64,000 nucleotides of DNA from Actinacidiphila sp. DG2A-62 (GTDB lineage: Bacteria; Actinomycetota; Actinomycetes; Streptomycetales; Streptomycetaceae), in NCBI RefSeq assembly GCF_035825295.1, contig NZ_JAYMGI010000002.1:2830001-2894000 (forward strand), read 5' to 3'. The notes beneath the pieces are model-generated. The model made no database searches and was not told the origin of the DNA. It was given only the letters and a program-made list of their open reading frames with translations. Every line of letters begins with the position of its first letter. The stretch's first letter is position 1. This document shows, piece by piece, positions 26,278 to 36,750 of this stretch. The translations under genes and the position numbers were made by a program.

Positions 26278-28092
26278 ATGTCAGGCAGCACACCCCTCGC
26301 GGTGCGCCGACGGCACGGGCGTGACCGATCCCGGCCGATACTGATCCTCACTCTGTTCTGCGCGCTGCTCGCGGGCCTCGCGCTCGTCGTCACCTCGCAG
26401 TCCCCCGCCCGCGCGGCCGGCACGCTGCTGTCGCAGGGCAAGGCCACCACCGCGTCCTCCTCGGAGAACGCCACCTTCCCCGCCTCCGCGGCGACCGACG
26501 GCAACACCGGCACCCGCTGGTCCAGCGCCTTCAGCGACCCGCAGTGGCTCCAGGTCGACCTCGGCTCGGCACAGACCATCAGCCAGGTCACCCTCAACTG
26601 GGAGGCCGCGTACGCCAAGGCGTTCAAGGTTCAGGTCTCGAACGACGCCGCGAACTGGACCGACCTGTACTCCACCACCACCGGCTCCGGCGGTGTGCAG
26701 AACCTCGCCGTAAACGGTTCCGGCCGTTATGTGAGGTTCTACGGCACCGCGCGCGCCACCGCCTACGGCTACTCGCTGTGGGAGTTCCAGGTCTACGGCG
26801 GCAGCGGCACCACCCCCACCGCATGCGGCACCACCGACCAGGCGCAGAACAAGACCACCACGGCCTCCTCGACGGAGAACGCCGGCACTCCGGCCTCCGC
26901 CGCGACCGACGGCAACACCGGCACCCGCTGGTCCAGCGCCTTCAGCGACCCGCAGTGGCTCCAGGTCGACCTCGGCTCCTCGCAGACGGTCTGCGGCATC
27001 GGCCTGAACTGGGAGGCGGCGTACGCCACCGCGTTCCAGATCCAGGTCACCGACAACCCGAGCGGCGCCTGGACCCCGGTCTACTCGACCACCAGCGGCG
27101 CCGGCGGCACCCAGAACCTCGACGTCAACGGCACCGGCCGCTACGTCAGGATCTACACCACCGCCCGCGCCACCGCCTACGGCGTCTCGCTGTGGGAGTT
27201 CCAGGTGCACACCACCGCGGCCGACACCGGCGGCGGCACCAACGGCGGTACGACCGGCGGCACCACGCCGCCGGACGACTTCTGGGGCAGCACCGACGAC
27301 ATCCCGGCGGCGCACAACGTGCTGGAACTGAAGATCCTCAACCGGACCAACGGCGCCTACCCCGACAGCCAGGTCTACTGGAGCTTCAACGGCCAGACGC
27401 ACTCCATCGCCGAGCAGCCGTACTTCGACATGCCGGCGAACTCCTCGGGCCGCATGTACTTCTACGTCGGCCAGCCCAACGGTCAGTACTACGACTTCAT
27501 CGAGTTCACCATCGGCCCGGACGTCTTCAACGGGAACACCACCCGCGTCGACGCGTGGGGCCTGCCGCTGGCCATCCGGCTGCACGCGCACAACGGCCAG
27601 GACATCCAGCTCGGCGACAGCCAGGACCTGTTCACCATGCCCCGCGACCAGGTCTTCTCCACCTTCCAGTCCGCGGTGCCGCAGCAGTTCAAGGTGCTCG
27701 CGCAGACCCAGGCACCCTACCGGATCATCGCCCCGGGCAGCGACCCGAGCTTCCGCGAGGGCGGCGCGAACGCCAACTACTTCACGGCGTACGCCAATTC
27801 AGTCGGCGTGAACGAGCCCACCTCGAACATCTTCGGCTGCGCCGGCTCGCTGGCCGGCGACGCGGCCACGTGCGCGGCGCTCAACCGCCACACGGCCACC
27901 CTGCCGACCGCCCAGCAGCAGGACCCGTCGAAGTTCTACGGCGGCGACCCGGCCAACTGGTACGCCAAGTTCTGGCACGACCACGCGATCAACGGGCTGG
28001 CCTACGGCTTCCCGTACGACGACGTGGCCGGCCAGGCGGCGTACACCTCCATGCAGGACCCGCAGTGGATGGAGATCGCGGTCGGCTACTGA
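26278..28092 (+). CDS. Secreted beta-1,3-glucanase-like protein, two discoidin (CBM32) domains plus GH64
   Basis: This is a 604-residue exported protein. After a signal peptide (LILTLFCALLAGLALVVTSQ, cleavage near ARAAG) come two consecutive F5/8-type discoidin domains, each with TRWSSAFSDPQWLQVDLGS and SLWEFQVY/H. A Gly/Thr linker leads to a GH64-type domain: VLELKILNRTNGAYPDSQVY, YDFIEFTIGPDVFNGN (family catalytic Glu region) and TTRVDAWGLPLAIRLH (catalytic Asp region), ending FWHDHAINGLAYGFPYDDVA. GH64 enzymes release pentasaccharides from beta-1,3-glucan. The discoidin pair contains a 77-base exact repeat at DNA level. An RBS (GAGGAG) precedes ATG 26278. Confidence 0.85.
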   Translation: MSGSTPLAVRRRHGRDRSRPILILTLFCALLAGLALVVTSQSPARAAGTLLSQGKATTASSSENATFPASAATDGNTGTRWSSAFSDPQWLQVDLGSAQTISQVTLNWEAAYAKAFKVQVSNDAANWTDLYSTTTGSGGVQNLAVNGSGRYVRFYGTARATAYGYSLWEFQVYGGSGTTPTACGTTDQAQNKTTTASSTENAGTPASAATDGNTGTRWSSAFSDPQWLQVDLGSSQTVCGIGLNWEAAYATAFQIQVTDNPSGAWTPVYSTTSGAGGTQNLDVNGTGRYVRIYTTARATAYGVSLWEFQVHTTAADTGGGTNGGTTGGTTPPDDFWGSTDDIPAAHNVLELKILNRTNGAYPDSQVYWSFNGQTHSIAEQPYFDMPANSSGRMYFYVGQPNGQYYDFIEFTIGPDVFNGNTTRVDAWGLPLAIRLHAHNGQDIQLGDSQDLFTMPRDQVFSTFQSAVPQQFKVLAQTQAPYRIIAPGSDPSFREGGANANYFTAYANSVGVNEPTSNIFGCAGSLAGDAATCAALNRHTATLPTAQQQDPSKFYGGDPANWYAKFWHDHAINGLAYGFPYDDVAGQAAYTSMQDPQWMEIAVGY

Positions 28093-28225
28093 CCGGGGCC
28101 GGCGCCGGCCGCGGCTGCGACCGCGGCCCGGCGCGGCTCCCGACGTCGATCCCGACGTGGCCGGCGGTCCGCTTCCGGACCCCACGCCTGCCGGACTCCC
28201 CCACGGCCGCCGGTTCCCCCCACAT

Positions 28226-28278
28226 CCGCCGGGGGCGGCCCGCACGCACACCAGTTGCGTACGGGCCGCCCCCGGCGG
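28226..28278. terminator. Strong bidirectional terminator
   Basis: A perfect 17-bp inverted repeat (arms 28226-28242 and 28262-28278, core CCGCCGGGGGCGGCCCG) surrounds a 19-base loop that itself contains CGCA/TGCG. It lies between the convergent GH64 and DUF2087 genes. Confidence 0.9.
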
Positions 28279-28317
28279 TCCGCATCCGCCCAGCGGTCCG
28301 CGTCCGCCGGGCCCGGC

Positions 28318-28626
28318 TCACCAGTCGCGCCAGTAGCGGCGGCCGTCCGGGGTGCGGGTCAGCAGGCCCTCCTCGACCAGGTAGCGCCGCAGCGCCGAGG
28401 GGTCGTCGTGGACCCGCAGCAGCGCCTCGTTGACCTCCTCCTCGCTGTAGTCGCGCTCCCGGCCGAACAGCGTCTGCGCCAGGTGCGTCAGCAGTTGCCG
28501 GCGCCGGGCCGGCCGCCGCGGCACCACCACGACCCGCCCCTGGACGAACAGGTCCGCGACCCCCGCCGCGACCGCGGCGTCCGCCTTATGAGTCTTCTGC
28601 GCCTTCTGAGTCTCAGCTCCGGTCAT
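28318..28626 (-). CDS. DUF2087 domain protein
   Basis: This 102-residue protein matches the DUF2087 pattern: RVVVVPRRPARRRQLLTHLA, then YSEEEVNEALLRVHDDPSAL and RRYLVEEGLLTRTPDGRRYW. The fold is predicted to be a winged helix, and fusions of this domain to HTH regulators suggest nucleic-acid binding (family knowledge, not proven here). ATG 28626 (MTGAETQKAQKTHKAD) is chosen over an upstream start that adds only Pro/Gly residues. It lies downstream of the acyltransferase gene on the same strand, 112 bases apart. Confidence 0.85.
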   Translation of the reverse strand: MTGAETQKAQKTHKADAAVAAGVADLFVQGRVVVVPRRPARRRQLLTHLAQTLFGRERDYSEEEVNEALLRVHDDPSALRRYLVEEGLLTRTPDGRRYWRDW

Positions 28627-28737
28627 CCCCCCACCTTCACCCGCCTCCGGGCGCGGCGGCAACGCGAATACGCGGCGGCGGACGGGCCGGGACGGGGAGG
28701 CGGCGGGGCGGAAAAGCGGCGGAGTCGGCCCAGCCGA

Positions 28738-29832
28738 TCAGAGGGGGAGCCAGCCGGCTCCGGGGCGCCAGTGGCCGCCGGCGGCGAGGTGGTCGCGGAC
28801 GGCGCGTTCGAGGGCGGTGCGGCCGGGCAGCGCGGCGGGGTCGAGGTCGGGGTCGCCGAAGACGAAGCCGATGGTGGTCCGGTCGTCCGGCTCGTCCCGG
28901 CCGCAGGCGGGGCGGAAACGGCGCTGGAAGCGGACGATGTTGGAGTCCGCGGGCAGGTGGTCGGCGAGCTGGGCGTCCAGCAGCCACGAGTGGCAGGTGA
29001 CCACCGTGTAGGGCTCGTCCGGGAAGTGCCGCGCGAAGAACTCCCGCGCGCGGGCCAGCGAGGCGTCGCACGCCGCCGGGTCGAGCGGGCCGGTGAAGTC
29101 CGGGACGTGCAGGGCGAGTACGGGGTCGCCGGGGCCGAGCGGCAGGCCGGCGTCGGCCAGCGCGCGCCCGGTGGCGCCGCCGAGCCGCGTCCGCTCGTAC
29201 TGCAGCCGGCCCACCTGGTAGAGCGCGCCGCGGAAGAGCCGGCCGAGCCAGCGCAGGTCGGCCGCGCCGGGGCTGCCGTGACGCCTGCGGTGCACGGTGA
29301 CGTGCCGCCCGGTGTCGGCGAGGGTGCGCCGCGAGACCTCCGGGTCGATGCCGCGGGCGCGGTGGTGGGCCAGCGTGTACGGCCGGGCCGCGACCAGCAC
29401 CAGCAGCGGCAGCCACTGCCCGGCCGGGCCGCGGTCGGGCAGTGCCTCCAGTCGCGGGCCGAGCTGCGGGCCGCCGCCGGGGCCGCCGCCGACGACGCCC
29501 ATGTCCCGGACGAGCTCCCGCACCTGTGTGCGCAGCACCTGGGCGAGGTCCGGTTCCCGGTCCAGCGCGGCGCGCGCGGCCAGCACGGCGTTGACGTCCT
29601 CGTACGGCACCGCGAGGTCGACCAGCGCCTCGGCCAGGGCCGTCCCGGCGGGGACCTCGACGTCGCCGTCACCCGGGCCCGCGCCCGGGCCCGCGCCCGG
29701 CTCGGCGCCCGGTGGCTTCGCGCCGGCGGCAGGCTCCGCGCCGTGCGGGCGGCTCGCCGCGCCGTTCCCCGCTTCGTCCTCCGCCCCGTTGTCCGCGTCG
29801 TTGTCGGCGTCGTTGTCCGCGTCGTCGTCCAC
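28738..29832 (-). CDS. Acyltransferase-domain protein with GNAT-like C-terminal domain
   Basis: This is a 364-residue protein of the actinobacterial type annotated 'acyltransferase domain-containing', with an N-terminal NAT-like half (LRTQVRELVRDMGVVGGG, PLLVLVAARPYTLAHHRARG) and a DUF5596/GNAT-like C-terminal half (LGRLFRGALYQVGRLQYERT, LALHVPDFTGPLDP, YTVVTCHSWLLDAQLADHLP, SNIVRFQRRF). Substrate unknown. The start is uncertain: GTG 29832 begins an Asp/Asn repeat (VDDDADNDADND) encoded by a 12-base repeat; no strong RBS is seen. Upstream in-frame sequence is repetitive and is taken as noncoding. Confidence 0.72.
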   Translation of the reverse strand: MDDDADNDADNDADNGAEDEAGNGAASRPHGAEPAAGAKPPGAEPGAGPGAGPGDGDVEVPAGTALAEALVDLAVPYEDVNAVLAARAALDREPDLAQVLRTQVRELVRDMGVVGGGPGGGPQLGPRLEALPDRGPAGQWLPLLVLVAARPYTLAHHRARGIDPEVSRRTLADTGRHVTVHRRRHGSPGAADLRWLGRLFRGALYQVGRLQYERTRLGGATGRALADAGLPLGPGDPVLALHVPDFTGPLDPAACDASLARAREFFARHFPDEPYTVVTCHSWLLDAQLADHLPADSNIVRFQRRFRPACGRDEPDDRTTIGFVFGDPDLDPAALPGRTALERAVRDHLAAGGHWRPGAGWLPL

Positions 29833-29963
29833 CCGCCCGAACCTACCCGGGAGGGGTGGACCGCGGGGGCGGCACCGGGGCTTCCCGGAGGCCGGGGCGG
29901 CCGTCCTCTGGGCGGGCGGCACCGTGCCCTGGGCCGGGTGGTGGGGCGGTGGGACGGCGCGGA

Positions 29964-30011
29964 TGGCCGGGTGGCCGGGTGGCCGGGTGGCCGGGTGGCC
30001 GGGTGGCCGGA
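29964..30011. repeat. 8-bp tandem repeat, about six copies
   Basis: TGGCCGGG is repeated five times perfectly from 29964, with a sixth imperfect copy. It lies in the 382-base region between the acyltransferase start and the cebR end; nothing else was recognised there apart from GC-rich filler and the cebR 3' flank. Confidence 0.9.
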
Positions 30012-30214
30012 GCCGACCCGTATACGATCGGCGGAGTCGTCGGGGCGGCGGTGACGGACTACGCAGCCGGCGCGGGGGGCGCAGGCAGCCGCGGACCCCG
30101 GTCACGGAGCGGTCGCGCGACCCGGCGCGGCTCCCGGTTCGCCCGGGCCCGGAGCGCGGAGGGCAAGGACAGGGCTGGGGCTGGGCCAGGACAGCGGCAG
30201 CGGCAGCCGCGGGG

Positions 30215-31282
30215 TCAGACGGAGTCGCGCTGGACCAGTTCCGTCGCCAGGACGACGTGGCGCCGCACCGAGGCGCGTTCGGCGATCTCCTCCAGCAGGA
30301 CGCGGGCCATCGTGCGGCCCATCTCCTCGGTCGGCTGGCGGACCGAGGTGAGCGGGGGGTCCATGTGCCGGGCGATCACGGAGTCCTCGAAGCCGACGAG
30401 GGCCACGTCCTCGGGCACCCGGCGGCCGGACTCGCGCAGCACCGCGCGGGCGCCGGCGGCCATGAGGTCGGACGCGGCGAAGACGCCGTCGATGTCCGGG
30501 CGCCGCTCCAGCAGCTCGCGCATCGCGCGCCGGCCGCCCTCCTCGGTGAAGTCCGCGTGGGCGACCAGAGCGTCGTCCGCGCCGCCCCCGCCCGTCCCGC
30601 GCGCCGAACCGCGGCCCGCGCCCGTGCCCGTCTCCTCGACCGCCTGGCGGTAGCCGTCGAGCCGGCACCGCGCCACGTACATGTCCGGCGGCCCGGTGAT
30701 CGTGGCCACCTGGCGGCGCCCGCGGGCCAGCAGGTGCGCGACGGCGGCCCGGGCCCCGCCCACGTTGTCCGCGTCGACGTAGGACACCGACTCCAGGTCG
30801 CTGCGCCGGCCGTTGAGCACCGCCGGCATCTCCAGCTGTTCCAGCAGGTCGGGCAGCGGGTCGTCCTCGTGCACGGAGACCAGCAGCACGCCGTCCACCC
30901 GGTGCGCGGCCAGGTACTGCGCGAACCTGGCCCGTTCCTTGGGCGTGCGGATGAGCGTGAGCAGCAGCTGCATGTCGGTGTCGGCCAGCTCCGCGCCGAT
31001 GCCGCGGATGATGTCCGAGAAGTACGGCTCGGCGAACAGCCGGGTCTCCGGCTCGGGGATGACGAGCGCGATCGCGTCCGTGCGGTTACCGGCCAGCGCG
31101 CGGGCCGCGCGGTTGGGCACGTAGCCGAGTTCGGCGATGGCGGCCTCGACCGCGGCCTTGGCCCGGTCGCTGACCCGCGGCGAGCCGTTGATGACGCGCG
31201 AGACCGTACCGCGTCCCACGCCGGCCCGGACGGCGACCTCTTCCAGGGTGGGCCGCCCGCTGTGCCGACCGTTCATGGCCAC
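30215..31282 (-). CDS. cebR: LacI-family cellobiose repressor CebR
   Basis: This is a 355-residue LacI-type regulator. The N-terminal HTH reads PTLEEVAVRAGVGRGTVSRV then INGSPRVSDRAKAAVEAAIA, followed by the hinge LGYVPNRAARALAGNRT and a periplasmic-binding-like domain (FAASDLMAAGARAVLRESGR, LVGFEDSVIARHMDPPLTSV). CebR represses cellulolytic genes and is released by cellobiose. GTG 31282 has AGGAGG at ideal spacing; ATG 31276 is two codons on. A roughly 20-residue Gly-rich insert (GTGAGRGSARGTGGGG) sits in the effector domain. It is divergent from cebE, with CebR-type palindromes on both sides of the gap. Confidence 0.93.
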   Translation of the reverse strand: MAMNGRHSGRPTLEEVAVRAGVGRGTVSRVINGSPRVSDRAKAAVEAAIAELGYVPNRAARALAGNRTDAIALVIPEPETRLFAEPYFSDIIRGIGAELADTDMQLLLTLIRTPKERARFAQYLAAHRVDGVLLVSVHEDDPLPDLLEQLEMPAVLNGRRSDLESVSYVDADNVGGARAAVAHLLARGRRQVATITGPPDMYVARCRLDGYRQAVEETGTGAGRGSARGTGGGGADDALVAHADFTEEGGRRAMRELLERRPDIDGVFAASDLMAAGARAVLRESGRRVPEDVALVGFEDSVIARHMDPPLTSVRQPTEEMGRTMARVLLEEIAERASVRRHVVLATELVQRDSV

Positions 31283-31348
31283 TTCCGCCTCCTGCTGCTT
31301 CCTGCTGGCGCAACCTTAGCGCCCGGCCGTTCCGCCGCCGAGAGGTTC

Positions 31349-31362
31349 TGAGAGCGCTCCCA
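31349..31362. promoter_or_regulatory. CebR box in front of cebR
   Basis: TGAGAGCGCTCCCA differs at one base from the consensus palindrome. It lies 67 bases upstream of the cebR start, which suggests autoregulation. Confidence 0.7.
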
Positions 31363-31547
31363 CGACGCCTCTCCACGGTACCTGCCCCGCACGTCGGCCC
31401 AGGCAGGCAGCCCGCCACGCGGTCCGGCCCGCCGTCCGGGCCGCCGCCCGCCGCGCCGGCCGCCCGCGAACCCCGTCGCCGCGCGCGCCGTCCGTTCAAG
31501 AAGTGACCGCCACTCAGCTCCGGACACGTTCCAGCAACGAATTGGAC

Positions 31548-31614
31548 TTCACATCTTGACACTGACCCCTCCGAGGCGTGAATGTTCCGGAAAGCCTACG
31601 TGGGAGCGCTCCCA
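31548..31614 (+). promoter_or_regulatory. cebE promoter with perfect CebR box
   Basis: TTCACATCTTGACACTG (31548-31564) contains the -35 TTGACA and matches 16 of 17 bases of the GH48 promoter element. TGAATG 17 bases on is a weak -10. The perfect palindrome TGGGAGCGCTCCCA is at 31601-31614, about 40 bases past the -35, so just downstream of the start of transcription. cebE begins at 31699. Confidence 0.88.
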
Positions 31615-31698
31615 CGCACACGCTCCCACACGCTCCACGCACGTACCCGGGGACCACGCACGACCCGCACGCCGACCCACCCTGACAAGGAGAGTGGA

Positions 31699-33057
31699 AT
31701 GCGCACTCCAGGCAGAACCCGCAGGACCGCCGTCATCGCGGTCGCGGGTCTCGCGACCTGCGCGACCCTGATCACCGCTTGCAGCAGCAGCGACGACGAC
31801 TCCAAGAGCAACGGCTCCAAGTCGTCCTCGGGCGAGCAGATCACGCTGCACATCGGTGACTTCGGCTCGTTCGGCTACGACGACAAGACGGGCGCGAAGC
31901 TCTTCTCGGAGTACGAGCAGCTGCACCCGAACATCAAGATCGTCGAGGACAACGTCTCCGACGGCCAGCAGTACTGGGACTCGCTCAAGCTGCACCTGCA
32001 GCAGAACAGCGGGCTCGACGACATCCAGGCGATCGAGATCGGCTACATCGCCGAGGCCGTGCAGCCCAACCTGGCGTCGAAGTTCGAGGACTTCAAGACC
32101 GTCAAGGGCTTCAACGCCGACGACTGGGTCAGCTACAAGGAGAAGGAGGCCACCACCTCCGACGGCAAGGTGATCGGCGTCGGCACCGACATCGGCCCGA
32201 CCGCGATCTGCTACCGCACCGACTTCTTCAAGCAGGCCGGGCTGCCCACCGACCCCGCCCAGGTGGCGGCGCTGTGGAACGGCGACTGGTCGAAGTTCAT
32301 CCAGGTCGGCCAGCAGTTCAAGGCCAAGGCGCCGAGCGGCGTGGCGTTCACCGACTCGGCCGGCGGCCTGTTCAACGCGGTGCTCTCCAGCCAGCAGACG
32401 CAGTACTCCGACCAGAACGGCAAGCTGGTCTACGACTCCAGCACCGGCGTGCAGACCGCCTGGAACCTGTCGGCGCAGGCGATCAAGGAGGGGCTGACCG
32501 CCAAGCTGCAGCAGTTCGACTCCAACAACACCTGGTCGGCGGCGTTCAAGACCGGCAAGTTCGCCACCGTCGCCTGCCCGAGCTGGATGATCGGCCAGGT
32601 CGCCAGCAACTCCGGCCCGGCGAACAAGAACAAGTGGGACATCGCCCAGCCGCCGCAGGCCGGCAACTGGGGCGGTTCCTTCCTCGCGGTGCCCAAGTCG
32701 GGCAAGCACGTCGCCGAGGCGACCGCGCTGGCGCAGTGGCTGACCGCCGCCGCCCAGGAGGTCAAGGTCTTCCAGAAGTTCGGCAACATCCCGTCGAACA
32801 AGGCCGGTCTGGCCGACCCCGCGGTGCAGAACGCGACCAACGACTACTTCGGCCCGGCCGGCAAGCCCGCGCCGATCGGGAAGATCTTCTCGACCACCGC
32901 GAACGCCATCCAGCCCGCGCCGATCGGCCCGGACGACGGCACGGTGAAGGACATCATCACCAAGAACGGCCTGCTCGACATGGAGCAGCGCGGCACCTCC
33001 GCCGACAAGGCGTGGTCCAACGTCAAGGCCCAGGTCAAGGACAAGACCGGAGAGTAA
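31699..33057 (+). CDS. cebE: Cellobiose/cellotriose-binding lipoprotein
   Basis: This is a 452-residue extracellular solute-binding protein of the maltose/cellobiose family. A lipoprotein signal with lipobox LITAC puts the acylated Cys at residue 28, followed by a Ser/Asp/Lys-rich tether. Family features include GDFGSFGYDDKTGAKLF, GVGTDIGPTAICYRTDFFKQ and VACPSWMIGQVASNSGP. ATG 31699 follows AAGGAGAG. It delivers cellobiose and cellotriose to CebFG; the ATPase is MsiK encoded elsewhere in Streptomyces (known biology). It is first in the cebEFG-bglC operon. Confidence 0.95.
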   Translation: MRTPGRTRRTAVIAVAGLATCATLITACSSSDDDSKSNGSKSSSGEQITLHIGDFGSFGYDDKTGAKLFSEYEQLHPNIKIVEDNVSDGQQYWDSLKLHLQQNSGLDDIQAIEIGYIAEAVQPNLASKFEDFKTVKGFNADDWVSYKEKEATTSDGKVIGVGTDIGPTAICYRTDFFKQAGLPTDPAQVAALWNGDWSKFIQVGQQFKAKAPSGVAFTDSAGGLFNAVLSSQQTQYSDQNGKLVYDSSTGVQTAWNLSAQAIKEGLTAKLQQFDSNNTWSAAFKTGKFATVACPSWMIGQVASNSGPANKNKWDIAQPPQAGNWGGSFLAVPKSGKHVAEATALAQWLTAAAQEVKVFQKFGNIPSNKAGLADPAVQNATNDYFGPAGKPAPIGKIFSTTANAIQPAPIGPDDGTVKDIITKNGLLDMEQRGTSADKAWSNVKAQVKDKTGE

Positions 33058-33165
33058 CCCCGTTCGGGGCCGCCCGGCAGTGACTCCCACCTGCCGGGCG
33101 GCCCGGCTCCGCGCGTTCCCCTCGCACGCGCACCCGCCCCACCCACTACCGGAAGGACGCCACTC

Positions 33166-34104
33166 GTGGCCACCTCCGCCCCGCCGGCCGGCTGGCGCTC
33201 CCGGCTCTACCGGCTGGACACCAAGGCGTCGCCGTACGCGTACATCGCCCCCTTCTTCCTCGTCTTCGCGGCCTTCGGGCTCTTCCCGCTGATCTACACC
33301 GGCTGGCTCTCCCTGCACCACGTGGAGCTGGGCGACAGCGGCTCCGGGACCTGGGTGGGCTTCGACAACTACACGAGCCTGTGGGACAACCAGTTCTTCT
33401 GGAAGGCGCTGCGGAACACCTTCACGCTCGGCGTGATCTCCACCGTGCCGCAGCTGATGATGGCCCTGGGCCTGGCCCACCTGCTCAACTACAAGCTGCG
33501 CGCCCGGGGCTTCTTCCGGGTCGCGGTGCTGGCGCCGTACGCGACCTCGATCGCCGCCGCGGCGCTGGTCTTCGTACAGCTGTTCAACCCCGACTACGGG
33601 ATGATCAACCAGCTGCTCGGCCACGTCGGGGTGCACGGCATCCGCTGGGACTCCTCCAAGTGGCCCGCGCAGATCGCCATCTCGGCGATCGTGACCTGGC
33701 GCTGGACCGGCTACAACGCCCTGATCTACCTCGCCGCCATGCAGGCGGTCCCGGCCGACCTGTACGAGGCGGCGGCGCTGGACGGCGCCTCGCGCTGGCG
33801 GCAGTTCATCAGCGTGACGATCCCCTCGATCCGTCCGACGATCTTCTTCACCATCATCGTGTCGACCATCGGCGCCACCCAGCTGTTCGGCGAACCGCTG
33901 ATCTACGGCGGCGGCGTCGGGCCCACCGGCGGCACCGACCACCAGTACCAGACGCTCAGCCTGTACATGTACGACAAGGGCTGGCAGGTCGGCCAGCTCG
34001 GCCAGGCGTCCGCGGTGGCCTGGGTGATGCTGCTGATCCTGCTGCTCATCGGTGCCGTGCAACTCCTCGTCATGCGGGCCAACCGCCGGAAGCTGGGGGG
34101 CTGA
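33166..34104 (+). CDS. cebF: Cellobiose ABC transporter permease
   Basis: This is a 312-residue MalF-type permease with six predicted helices (first: YAYIAPFFLVFAAFGLFPLI). The ATPase-coupling EAA loop reads YEAAALDGASRWRQFISVTI. GTG 33166 has GGAAGGA upstream. The 108-base gap after cebE contains a small GC hairpin that may lower downstream expression relative to the binding protein. Confidence 0.94.
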   Translation: MATSAPPAGWRSRLYRLDTKASPYAYIAPFFLVFAAFGLFPLIYTGWLSLHHVELGDSGSGTWVGFDNYTSLWDNQFFWKALRNTFTLGVISTVPQLMMALGLAHLLNYKLRARGFFRVAVLAPYATSIAAAALVFVQLFNPDYGMINQLLGHVGVHGIRWDSSKWPAQIAISAIVTWRWTGYNALIYLAAMQAVPADLYEAAALDGASRWRQFISVTIPSIRPTIFFTIIVSTIGATQLFGEPLIYGGGVGPTGGTDHQYQTLSLYMYDKGWQVGQLGQASAVAWVMLLILLLIGAVQLLVMRANRRKLGG

Positions 34105-34107
34105 CCC

Positions 34108-35043
34108 GTGGCACAACTGACCGAGTCCGTCAACGAACCGATCAAGTCCGGCGGGCCGCGCCACCAGGCCGCCTCCTCGCGGTCGGCGCGCCGCCGCAAG
34201 GTGCGCGCGGGCGGCGCGGGCAAGCAGCACAACGGCGGCCCGATCGCGTACGCCTTCCTGATCTTCGCGGCGCTGGTGTCGCTGTTCCCGCTGTACTGGA
34301 CGGTGGTGGCGGCCTCGCACACCGACACCGACATCGTCACCCCGCCCACCCCGCTGCTGCCCGGCAGCCACCTGATCGACAACCTGAAGATCGTCTGGGA
34401 CCAGGTCGACATGACCAAGGCCCTGATCAACTCCACGATCGTGGCCGGCTGCGTGTCGATCAGCACGGTGCTGTTCGCGACGCTGGCCGGGTTCGCCTTC
34501 GCCAAGCTGGAGTTCCGCGGCCGCAACGCGCTGCTGACCGTCGTGGTCGCGACGATGACCGTGCCGCCGCAGCTGACCGTCATCCCGCTCTACCAGATCA
34601 TCACCAAGGCCGGCTGGGTCGGACACCTGCAGTCGGTGATCCTGCCGTCGCTGGTGGCCGCGTTCGGCGTGTTCTTCATGCGGCAGTTCCTCTCCGAGGC
34701 GCTGCCCATCGAACTGGTCGAGGCGGCTCGGGTGGACGGCGCGCACAGCCTGCGGATCATCTGGCACGTGGTGTTCCCGATCGCCCGACCGGCCATGGCG
34801 GTGCTGGGGATGCTGGTCTTCGTCCAGTCCTGGAACGACTTCTTCTGGCCCTTCATCGCGCTCAGCCAGCAGAACCCGACCGTGCAGGTCGCGCTGGCCG
34901 GCGTCGGCTCGGGCAACCACCAGATCGACCACGCGGTCGTGGTGTGCGCGGCGCTGGTCGCCACGCTGCCGCTGCTGCTGGTGTTCGCGGTGCTCGGCCG
35001 GCAGATCGTCAGCGGCATCACCGCGGGGGCCGTCAAGAGCTGA
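34108..35043 (+). CDS. cebG: Cellobiose ABC transporter permease
   Basis: This is a 311-residue MalG-type permease. A 40-residue basic cytoplasmic N-tail precedes helix 1 (AYAFLIFAALVSLFPLYWTV), and the EAA motif is VEAARVDGAHSLRIIWHVVF. GTG 34108 follows the cebF stop by three bases, so translation is probably coupled. It pairs with CebF. Confidence 0.94.
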   Translation: MAQLTESVNEPIKSGGPRHQAASSRSARRRKVRAGGAGKQHNGGPIAYAFLIFAALVSLFPLYWTVVAASHTDTDIVTPPTPLLPGSHLIDNLKIVWDQVDMTKALINSTIVAGCVSISTVLFATLAGFAFAKLEFRGRNALLTVVVATMTVPPQLTVIPLYQIITKAGWVGHLQSVILPSLVAAFGVFFMRQFLSEALPIELVEAARVDGAHSLRIIWHVVFPIARPAMAVLGMLVFVQSWNDFFWPFIALSQQNPTVQVALAGVGSGNHQIDHAVVVCAALVATLPLLLVFAVLGRQIVSGITAGAVKS

Positions 35044-35203
35044 CCCCTCCCCGCCCTGCCGCGGTCCTCCCCCCGGGCCGCCCACCCCCGGCGCCCCTCC
35101 CGCCTCTTTCCGCCCTCTTCCCGCCTTCTTCCCGCCCGCCCCCGGCACGCCCCTCCGCGCCCCTGACCTCCCGACGACCCCCTGATTCCCCTGGAGTCCC
35201 CGC

Positions 35204-36672
<1,469 letters not shown>

Positions 36673-36687
36673 GAGGACGCACCAAGG

Positions 36688-36725
36688 GAGCGGCGCGGCA
36701 GTCCGAGGGTGCTGCCGCGCCGCTC
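36688..36725. terminator. Bidirectional terminator between bglC and chitinase
   Basis: GAGCGGCGCGGCAG (36688-36701) pairs exactly with CTGCCGCGCCGCTC (36712-36725) around a 10-base loop, followed by TTCGG. It serves the convergent bglC and GH18 genes. Confidence 0.92.
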
Positions 36726-36750
36726 TTCGGCGTCTCGGGGACCGCGGGGG

